Shown here: positions 8,022-15,700 of the stretch, one piece after another | How positions within the stretch are numbered: the stretch's first letter is position 1 | How the letters are laid out: every line of letters starts with the position of its first letter | Assembly: GCA_050180015.1 (NCBI GenBank) | Contig: JBFXEO010000026.1 | Location: forward strand, 1-20,573 | DNA from: JBFXEO01 sp050180015 | GTDB lineage: Bacteria; Bacteroidota; Bacteroidia; Bacteroidales; Tenuifilaceae | DNA: 20,573 nucleotides | Reading direction: 5' to 3' | Notes under the pieces: generated by a model | What the model saw: the letters and a program-made list of their open reading frames with translations, nothing else | What the model was told of the DNA's origin: nothing | Databases searched by the model: none | Position numbers and translations under genes: made by a program

Positions 8022-11000
8022 ATGCCCCGGGAGCATCGCATACCATCAGCCATTGTTATATTTTTGTCGATTCCACTGCTATTCCATCCCTTTACCGGGA
8101 AATGTCAGGTTGACTCAACCACAAAGAAAATGTCCTTCGACTTCGGCATTACGCGCGATAGGGACATTAACCTTTGGCCCATTTTTAAACGGACTGCCTC
8201 AGCCTACGAGTCGGACAGGCAAATTCTTTTCCCTATTTACCAAAGCTACCAGAATTTCAGAACGGGAAAAAAGAAAAGCCACCTTCTTCCTTTATACTGG
8301 AAGGACAGCAGCATAATTGACAGAAATACCAGAATTTTATCATTATACTATCCGTCTTTTCTACATTTATCCAGAGACTACACAAAAAATAGCAAAACAT
8401 TCACCCTGCTCGAATTCGCTCCACGGGTAAATATTCTTGAATTTCAGAAATCGTCCGATGGCATGGTAATGCAAAATAACCTGCTATTTATTCTCTGGTA
8501 CAAAAACAATCGGCTTGCAAAAAAATCGCACCTTATAGTTTTCCCTTTATACTGGCAACTCTCATCGTCACCAAGAAAAACCTCAACCCTACTTCCGCTG
8601 TACTCCTACGGCAGCTATTCCAATAAAACAAAACATTACTGTACTATCACCCCGCTGTTCTGGCATTTCAACGCTCCAAAGCGTAGCAGCAACCTGCTAA
8701 TACCGCTCTGGTGGAACAGATCAATTTATACCAGCAGTGACTCCATTCGGAGCAACCTCATATTTCCTATATTCTACTCACATACCGGCATAAACACTAA
8801 CAACAAGGTTTTATTCCCCATTGTATGGAGTATTAGCAACTTTCGCTATAAGTCGTTTACGGTTGCCCCGTTGTTATCTTTCGGACACAGCTTGAATGGA
8901 AGCAACCAGCACCATTTAATGATTACTCCGCTCTTTTGGCGATTCACCCAGGCGGAAAGTAAGAGAACCACACTATTCCCTCTCGTTTGGAGTTACCAAT
9001 GGAAAACCCGATTCGACAACTTCCATTCACTGGTTATTTTCCCGCTATACTGGTATAAAAAGGATGGCGACTCTAAACGTACCGCTATTCCCCCGTTGGT
9101 TTGGAACAAAATATCGCCAGAGTACCACTCATTCTCATTTATTCCGTTATTCTCCACCGGAAGTTCACCGGATCAGTCGGTTGGACATCTTGCCGTAACC
9201 CCTTTATTCTGGCATTTTAAATCTGCAAATAGTTCCACCATCACAGTCCTGCCCATTTGGTGGTACAGAAAAAACACATCGGAAGATAATCCCCGAATGA
9301 CAAACATTGTCTTTCCCCTTTACTGGGGGTGGATGCGGGGTACAAATCGGGGAAACATTTTCGTTCCGGTTCTGTGGCGGTTCAAAAGTTCACAGAATAA
9401 ATCGTTTGGATTTATACCCTTTACTTTTACGAGCAAGGCCACGGATAATTCAAAGTTGATCACTGCAATCACGCCTTTTTACTGGCGATTTAAAACTCCG
9501 GAAGGGAAAGGCCAACTACTATTCCCCCTGTGGTGGGATAACGTAAAAACGGCTAACGGTGAACCAAGCAGCTCTTCAAGGGTTGTTCTGCTTTACTGGA
9601 GATATAAAGACACCGGGAGAAACCACCAGGGTCTATTTCCTATGGTATGGCACTTCAAGAATGAATCGCAGAGCTCCTTTACAATTTTTCCTTTGATTGC
9701 CAAAGGGCAAAGGAATAATAACGAAAGCCTCCACCTTGCCGTATCTCCACTGTTTTGGCACTTCCGAAACCCGTCTCGATCCTTTAACACGCTGTTCCCC
9801 ATTTGGTGGAGCCATAGCAAATTTACGTCAAGCGATGTAAAACGGTTTAACCTTCTGATTCCGGTTTACTACTCCCAATCTAATACTGATAAAAAAAATC
9901 GGATAGTTTTCCCAGTTGCTTGGAGTTTTAAAAATCCATCCTACAAATCGTTCACCTTAGTACCCCTTTTCGCATTCGGGAATACTCCCGATAAAAGCAG
10001 CAGCCACCTTGTGGCAACGCCTTTATTCTGGCATTTTAAAAATCCGGCAGGTTCAACCTCCATATTGTTACCGATACTATGGAGATCAAATTATACTACA
10101 GGAGGTCAAATCTCCGAAAAAACCATTCTTTTCCCCATATACTGGCATACCAACGATAAAGAAACCCGCAAAACCATTCTTTTTCCAATAGTATGGAGCA
10201 TTAAAAGCCAAAACTATAAATCATTTACGCTAGTGCCTTTATTTTCTACAGGTCGTAATAACGATAATTCAAAAAACCACTACGTAATTACACCGTTTTA
10301 CTACAACGTAAAATCTCCCCATTCCAAGTCAAGGGTACTATTCCCTGTATGGTGGAATCTCAAAAAATCGAATAAAAATGGCAATAACAGCATCAACATA
10401 ATATATCCCATATACTGGTCCATCGGTAACCAGCACCACAACGCTAAAATTGTTTTCCCCATTATTTGGCAATTTCAAAAACCAAAATCACGCTCATTCA
10501 CATTTATACCCTTTTACTCCTCAGGTACCAACAAAAATGGGATAAAACACCTTATGGTAACTCCCCTATACTGGAGGTTTAAGGGCGCCTATTCAGACAG
10601 ATTGACATTTTTCCCATTTTTCTCATCAACTAATACGGCTTTTGATGGTAAACATTGGGATGTTATGCTTTTTCTCCTTAGAAAAGATGTAAAAAATGAT
10701 TATACCCGGTTGAGCATAATTTGGCCTATTATAGAAATAACCCACAGCCCGGAACTTAAATACTTTAGGTTTGCCCCTTTAATTTGGAGTAAAAAAGGTC
10801 CCGAATTCAGCTATTTCACCATTCAGCCTTTTTACTACCAGGGGAAAAGCGTAAATCGAACAACCAATAGAATTTTATGGGAACTATTTGTTCATAGGAA
10901 TATAGTTGGGGTAAAAAAATCGAATAGTGTTCTCTGGAAAGTTGCCTCCTGGAGTAACTACTCAAATGGAGATAAGGATTTCAGGGTTCTACATCTGTTA

Positions 11001-11234
11001 TATGCTAATTCAAATGTTGAGGGTAAAGTTGAAAAAAGTTTTTTCCCACTGTACTACTATGCGAGAGAAAGCAACGGGAACAAATCATTTTCCGTCATGT
11101 TTTACTTTTACAATTCCCTTACACGGAAAATTCCGAATACTACGGAATACTACCAAGAAGAACGGATATTTTGGTTGCTTAGGGTTCGGTCGAACTATAG
11201 AACGCTAAAGGAAAGGGGAATAGAAATACACTAA
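8022..11234 (+). CDS. Exported giant repeat protein of PLFW/FPIxW beta-strand motifs
   Basis: The product is 1070 residues from the ATG at 8022; a TTG five codons upstream is a weaker option. A signal peptide is likely: basic MPREHR, then a hydrophobic stretch to about residue 24, with cleavage near C28-Q29. C28 follows Lys and does not make a lipobox. From about residue 50 to 1055 the protein is about 55 short hydrophobic strands of roughly 10 residues, nearly all with a central Pro flanked by aromatics (LFPIVW, TPLFWHF, LVPLFS), joined by polar loops of 7-11 residues. TPLFW-type motifs recur at residues 210, 302, 393, 484, 575, 666, 757 and 847, a period of 90-92 residues. There is no T9SS sorting domain and no recognised enzyme motif. 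The family and function are unknown to me. An up-and-down beta sheet or very large barrel in the envelope is one inference. It is a single gene. Confidence 0.85.
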   Translation: MPREHRIPSAIVIFLSIPLLFHPFTGKCQVDSTTKKMSFDFGITRDRDINLWPIFKRTASAYESDRQILFPIYQSYQNFRTGKKKSHLLPLYWKDSSIIDRNTRILSLYYPSFLHLSRDYTKNSKTFTLLEFAPRVNILEFQKSSDGMVMQNNLLFILWYKNNRLAKKSHLIVFPLYWQLSSSPRKTSTLLPLYSYGSYSNKTKHYCTITPLFWHFNAPKRSSNLLIPLWWNRSIYTSSDSIRSNLIFPIFYSHTGINTNNKVLFPIVWSISNFRYKSFTVAPLLSFGHSLNGSNQHHLMITPLFWRFTQAESKRTTLFPLVWSYQWKTRFDNFHSLVIFPLYWYKKDGDSKRTAIPPLVWNKISPEYHSFSFIPLFSTGSSPDQSVGHLAVTPLFWHFKSANSSTITVLPIWWYRKNTSEDNPRMTNIVFPLYWGWMRGTNRGNIFVPVLWRFKSSQNKSFGFIPFTFTSKATDNSKLITAITPFYWRFKTPEGKGQLLFPLWWDNVKTANGEPSSSSRVVLLYWRYKDTGRNHQGLFPMVWHFKNESQSSFTIFPLIAKGQRNNNESLHLAVSPLFWHFRNPSRSFNTLFPIWWSHSKFTSSDVKRFNLLIPVYYSQSNTDKKNRIVFPVAWSFKNPSYKSFTLVPLFAFGNTPDKSSSHLVATPLFWHFKNPAGSTSILLPILWRSNYTTGGQISEKTILFPIYWHTNDKETRKTILFPIVWSIKSQNYKSFTLVPLFSTGRNNDNSKNHYVITPFYYNVKSPHSKSRVLFPVWWNLKKSNKNGNNSINIIYPIYWSIGNQHHNAKIVFPIIWQFQKPKSRSFTFIPFYSSGTNKNGIKHLMVTPLYWRFKGAYSDRLTFFPFFSSTNTAFDGKHWDVMLFLLRKDVKNDYTRLSIIWPIIEITHSPELKYFRFAPLIWSKKGPEFSYFTIQPFYYQGKSVNRTTNRILWELFVHRNIVGVKKSNSVLWKVASWSNYSNGDKDFRVLHLLYANSNVEGKVEKSFFPLYYYARESNGNKSFSVMFYFYNSLTRKIPNTTEYYQEERIFWLLRVRSNYRTLKERGIEIH
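8649..10829 (+). repeat. Eight 91-residue super-repeats within the 8022 gene
   Basis: Each unit has five strand motifs whose central prolines are spaced about 17, 21, 17, 17 and 19 residues: TPLFWHF, then LFPIWW, then IFPIYW, then LFPIVW, then SFTLVPLFS-G, and back to TPLFW. Units start at residues 210, 302, 393, 484, 575, 666, 757 and 847. The last unit is slightly off register (17, 17, 20, 17, 17). DNA copies are well diverged, so the expansion is old. Units at residues 666 and 757 both contain YKSFTLVPLF and are the most alike. Confidence 0.85.
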
Positions 11235-11235
11235 A

Positions 11236-11261
11236 ACAAAAAAGTTCAACCACCGTTGAAC
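11236..11261 (-). terminator. Terminator of tRNA-Ala
   Basis: Reading the minus strand, GTTCAAC (11255-11261), a 4-base loop and GTTGAAC (11244-11250) are followed by TTTTTTG. It sits 10 bases past the tRNA 3' end and just after the stop of the convergent repeat gene, which may share the hairpin. Confidence 0.75.
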
Positions 11262-11271
11262 CCTTTAACTG

Positions 11272-11345
<74 letters not shown>

Positions 11346-11355
11346 AGAATGCTTG

Positions 11356-11363
11356 CAAAAATA
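11356..11363 (-). promoter_or_regulatory. -7 box of the tRNA-Ala promoter
   Basis: The minus strand reads TATTTTTG, a perfect TAnnTTTG, placing the transcription start about 4 bases before the tRNA 5' end. A TTG lies 16 bases upstream (11380-11382), slightly closer than the 18 bases seen at kbl and dusB. Confidence 0.55.
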
Positions 11364-11452
11364 AATTATTTTCGATATACAACCTATTGTTCGCATATTT
11401 TTTTAACATGAATTAAATAATTACGTACAACCATTGTAAGAAACAGAAAAAA

Positions 11453-11483
11453 TTTGTTGCTTTGTAGCGTTTAAACTAATTTG
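11453..11483 (+). promoter_or_regulatory. Possible promoter of the TonB gene
   Basis: TTTG (11453-11456), 19 bases, CTAATTTG (11476-11483), which matches TAnnTTTG only in its TTTG half. It would give a leader of about 50 bases. Weak support. Confidence 0.3.
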
Positions 11484-11537
11484 TGAAATACTAAAAAGTT
11501 ATCATAACCGTTTTACTTAAGACCAGATATAAATACT

Positions 11538-12227
11538 ATGGAACTGAAAAAATCACCCAAAGCAGACCTCGAGAGCAAAAAATCCATCTTTTTTGAGATT
11601 GGATTGGCAATTACACTAGTAATAGTCCTCGTGGCCTTTGAATGGACATCGTCAGAAACCGTTAATGTGGAGTTAGCGAAAGTCCAAGATGTGAAAATGG
11701 AGGAGGAGATGGTTGATATCACGCGTCAGGATGAAATTAAGCAACCAGAACCCCCTAAAGTTGTTCAGGTAACCGACGTTATTAAAATTGTTGACGACAA
11801 CGTTAACATAAAGGATAACTCCGATATTTTTGATTCTGACTTCAAGGAGGATGCTGCCGTTAAAATAGTTGAATTTAACGATCAGGAAGCAGAAGTAGAA
11901 GAATACACCCCTTTTGTTGTGGTAGAGGAAATGCCAAACTTTGGCGAGGGTGGCATAGATGAATTCCGCAATAATTACGTTGCGAAAAACCTTAAATATC
12001 CAGATATTGCTGCTGAAAACGGTATTCAGGGCCGTGTGTATATCAACTTCGTTGTTGAACCCGATGGTAGGGTTACCAACGTGAAGGTAGTTCGTGGTGT
12101 TGACGCCTCACTTGACAAAGAAGCTGTTCGTGTAGTATCGTCATCGCCCAAGTGGAAACCCGGGAAACAGCGTGGGAAGCCAGTACGTGTTCAGTTTACA
12201 ATTCCTATTATTTTCGTATTACAGTAA
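11538..12227 (+). CDS. TonB-family energy transducer
   Basis: TonB proteins pass energy from the inner-membrane ExbB-ExbD motor to outer-membrane TonB-dependent receptors such as SusC-type importers. This one is 229 residues. The N-terminus MELKKSPKADLESKK is cytoplasmic. Residues about 17-35 form one membrane anchor. A mostly acidic periplasmic linker runs to about 130, with a short proline run (KQPEPPK, 68-74). The C-terminal TonB domain (about 135-229) has KYPDIAAENGIQGRVYINF, the DGRVTNVKVVRG turn and PKWKPGKQRGKPV, all typical of Bacteroidota TonB. No exbB or exbD is next to it, so it must use a motor encoded elsewhere. It is a single gene ending in a strong terminator. Which receptor it serves cannot be told. 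Confidence 0.92.
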   Translation: MELKKSPKADLESKKSIFFEIGLAITLVIVLVAFEWTSSETVNVELAKVQDVKMEEEMVDITRQDEIKQPEPPKVVQVTDVIKIVDDNVNIKDNSDIFDSDFKEDAAVKIVEFNDQEAEVEEYTPFVVVEEMPNFGEGGIDEFRNNYVAKNLKYPDIAAENGIQGRVYINFVVEPDGRVTNVKVVRGVDASLDKEAVRVVSSSPKWKPGKQRGKPVRVQFTIPIIFVLQ

Positions 12228-12248
12228 TCCATTGTAAAAATATTGCAG

Positions 12249-12277
12249 AAAGGGTTGTTTGGAGACAACCCTTTTTT
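12249..12277 (+). terminator. Terminator of the TonB gene
   Basis: AAAGGGTTGT (12249-12258) pairs perfectly with ACAACCCTTT (12265-12274) around a 6-base loop, followed by further Ts to 12277. It starts 22 bases after the stop codon. Confidence 0.85.
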
Positions 12278-12675
12278 GTTGATGGTAATGCTTATCCTTC
12301 AAGTGAAATACATTTTATTATGCGAGTTTGGGTTAAGAATTCAACACCAATTCTATTTCTGCATTGGGCTTCTATACATTGAAAAAACGCTTTTTCCACA
12401 TCCAATTCGTACAAAACCCCATCCTCTTTTGCCAGGTTAACCAACGCCAATTTGATTTAAGATTTTGATGATTTTAGTAACCGCGTAAATATCGCCAGCT
12501 TAAAATACAGAGTAAAATCCGAAAGGTTCGCTGAAAACGATCAACTATTCTGGGGTATTGCATTGAACTCCTGTTGCTCGTTCTTCATTCCCCTTCCGCA
12601 ATCCACCATGGAAAAAGGGGATAACATTCTATATCTAGATCACTTTACAATTACAAATAATACATTAATATAAAA
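12278..12675. other. Gene-free stretch with two orphan open frames
   Basis: No complete gene is seen here. Two stretches read like protein but lack a normal start. On the minus strand, 12295-12456 is open for 54 codons between two stops and contains LAKEDGVLYELDVEKAFF; only TTG or GTT/CTG-like codons are available as starts. On the plus strand, 12461-12670 is open for 70 codons (stop at 12671-12673) and contains QLFWGIALNSC and DNILYLDHFTITNN; its only ATG is near the end. They may be decayed gene pieces or chance. No promoter or RNA structure is apparent. Confidence 0.35.
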
Positions 12676-12701
12676 AGGGCTGCCTGAAATCAGGCAGCCC
12701 T
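12672..12701 (-). terminator. Terminator of the T9SS adhesin gene
   Basis: AGGGCTGCCTGA (12676-12687) and TCAGGCAGCCCT (12690-12701) form a perfect 12-bp stem. On the minus strand it is followed by TTTTTA. It begins 11 bases after the stop of the 12712 gene. Confidence 0.85.
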
Positions 12702-12711
12702 CAGTACGGGG

Positions 12712-15700
12712 TTACTTGAGAATAACTTTTCTGGTTATCCAATGGTTATCCTTCCCAAACCTAAGATAATATAAACCTTTAGAGAATTTATCGATATTAA
12801 AGGATTCCATTATCTCCCCAGATTGGATTACTTGGGTTTTACTTAAAATTAAATTTCCCGTTGAACTATAAATTGAAAATAAATACTCGCCATTTTTTAA
12901 TCCGGAAACATACAATTTAAATTCTCCGGATGTAGGGTTAGGGTACAAGCTAATTGTCCATCCATTATCGGTATCAACATTATCCCAAAGCTTAACTTTC
13001 ACAACAGCAGTATCAGATGCAGCGCATGAATACTCATTTGTAACATCAACCCAATATTTGAATACCCCCTCTCCCAACATCGCGCCATCAACATATAATG
13101 TTTGAGCTGTTGAGTTGTCACTCCATAAGTAAGAGGTAAAACCTGCGCCTGCATCAAGCGTATAATCCGACTGTGTATTGATTCTTACGGTATCGGTAGC
13201 AATATCAACAACAGGCGACGGATTTTCTGTTAAAGTAATACCCTCGGATGTTATATTGCAGCCTCCGGCAAAGATTACCAATACTGTATAAGTACCTGGT
13301 TCGGAGGAAGTATAATTAGACAAGGTTGCCCCATCGATAGTTACACCATCCTTTAGCCACTGATAACTTTCCGCATCAGAAGGATTTGCTTCGAGCAATA
13401 CGGAAACTTCATCATTGGAACACCACGTGGTTGATTGTGCTGTAGATACAGATACCGTTGGATCAATAACACTTACAGTTACCTGATATCCAGTTGCACT
13501 ACAACCATTGCTGGTTACCCGAACACTATAATCACCGGCCTCGGTTGCAACATAATTATGGGAGTTAGCACCATCAATATCCAAACCATTTAAAATCCAT
13601 TGGTAACTATCGGCAACTGCTACGTTTAAATTTACACTTACTGAGGCATCCGCACACCATACGGTAGGATCTGTAGTTGAAATTGTAGCGTCAGGTAAAT
13701 CATTTACCACAATATCTTTCCCTACGTAATTGGAGCAGCCATTGGCATCGGTGTACGAGTAGGTTACGGCGTGCGTCCCTGCGCCTGCCGTGGCGGGGTC
13801 AAACGTGCCCCCCGTAACGCCGCCCCCGGAGTAGGTACCGCCGCCGGGTAGCCCCCCGTCCAGGGTGATCGGCGAAGCGTCGATGCAGACAGGGCTGAGG
13901 TCGGCCAGGGAAACGGCCGGGAGCGCATTCACCACGATGTCCCCGGAGGCAGCGCTGGAGCAGCCGTTGGCATCGGTGTACGAGTAGGTTACGGCGTGCG
14001 TCCCTGCGCCTGCCGTGGCGGGGTCAAACGTGCCCCCCGTAACGCCGCCCCCGGAGTAGGTACCGCCGCCGGGTAGCCCCCCGTCTAGGGTGATCGGCGA
14101 AGCGTCGATGCAGACAGGGCTGAAATCAGAAAGACTAACCGATGGTAGAGGGTTAACGACAATTTCCACATCATCGCTTATTGTCCAGCAACCGTTCTTG
14201 GAAACCCAAACGGAATAGAGTCCATCCTGAGTTGCCGTGTATGTAGTATATAATGCTCCGGAAATATTAGAACCATTTCTTAACCATTGGTATGCCGTAG
14301 CATCTGCCGGAGTTGCACTAAACGCAGTGTTGATTACATCGCCATCACAATACGATAAAGGATCTGTTGTATTAACCGATGCAACAGGAACGGGGTTAAC
14401 GGTAACCTGAATTTGATCTGTATTAATACAGCCATTTGCATCGGTTCCGGTTACGGTATAGGTTTGCGTTGACGAGGGGTAAAACTCTTCTCCATTATTC
14501 ACGCCCTGATCCCATGAGTATGATGAAGCCCCGCTGCCGGTTAATGTTACCGGGTCGCCTTCACATATCACGGTTTGATTTGCATTGGCAACAACAGCGG
14601 GCAATGGATTAACCGTAGTTGTTATGGTAGAGCTAGTAGCAGAGCATCCACTGGATGATGTTACAATTGCATGAACCTGATCGCCATCGACTAGCGAAGT
14701 TGAATTGTAGGTTGCATCGGTTGATGAAGCCTGGACAGATGACCCATTAAGGAAAAACTCGTAGGTGTTACCGCCTGTTGCTGTAAATATAATATTGTCA
14801 CCGATACAAATAGCGTTATCACTTTCTGAGCTGAAAATTCCTGCTGTTGGCGATGAATTTTCCTCAGTAAGAATTACCTGATAGTTTTTGGTACAACCAT
14901 TTGCATCGGTCACTATAACTTCGTAATTACCAACACCTAGGTTAATCTGATCTTTACCAGTAGCATTAACAATGTCCGGCCCAGTCCAAAAGTATGTTTT
15001 AGTGCCCGTTCCCCCGCTTACTGTTAATCCAATGCTTCCATCCTTCGATTCCGGACAGGTTGGTTTATTTTCAACATGGCTGATTGTAATATCTGTAGGT
15101 TGACTTAAATAGACCGATTGTGTTTTCGTACAACCATTGCTGTCATTGACTTTTAACCAATAGTTGCCTACTTTAAGATTGTTTATTGATACAGATGTTA
15201 GCGTATTAGACCATAGGTACGAATAGCTGGGTGTTCCCCCGGTAAGGCCAGTAACCGATAATGATCCATCATATCCACCGTAACATGTCGGTTGGGTTGA
15301 GTTAAAACTAAAAGTAATATCATCAGGCTGAGAAACAACTCCGGGAATCAATGTTGTACATCCCTTTGAATCCGTAATTGTAACCTGATAAGAGCCTACG
15401 GGTAAATTATTTATATCCTGGGTTATTTCTACCGGAGTTGTGTCCCATTGATAGGTATATGGCCCGGTTCCCCCTGATGGTGTTAAATCCAGTATTCCAT
15501 CCGTGCCGCCATGGCATGTTGTTGGAGTGCTAATAATACTTCCCTGCAATACTGCGGCTGGTTGTGTAAGTGTGACCTCAACGTTGATAGTTTGATCATC
15601 TCCGGTATCGCCTGGAGTCCCCATGTCATCAGTTAAATCAACATTATACGTTCCTGCAGTTTTTCCGCTTATTGTAAAGGTTGTTTCACCTGTACTCCAA

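Noticed and set aside
8103..8105. Cys28 of the repeat protein as a lipobox
   Set aside because: Residue -1 is Lys and -2 Gly (TGKC), which does not fit signal peptidase II; ordinary cleavage before Gln fits better.
9593..9820. Overlapping minus-strand frames opposite the repeat gene
   Set aside because: They are low-complexity reverse images of the repeated plus-strand motifs and have no promoter or start context.
12243..12440. 65-codon plus-strand frame downstream of TonB
   Set aside because: It starts inside the TonB terminator hairpin region and its composition is not protein-like.
13731..14123. The two long repeats as a CRISPR or transposon repeat
   Set aside because: There are only two copies, they are in frame, encode one module each and lie inside a continuous reading frame.
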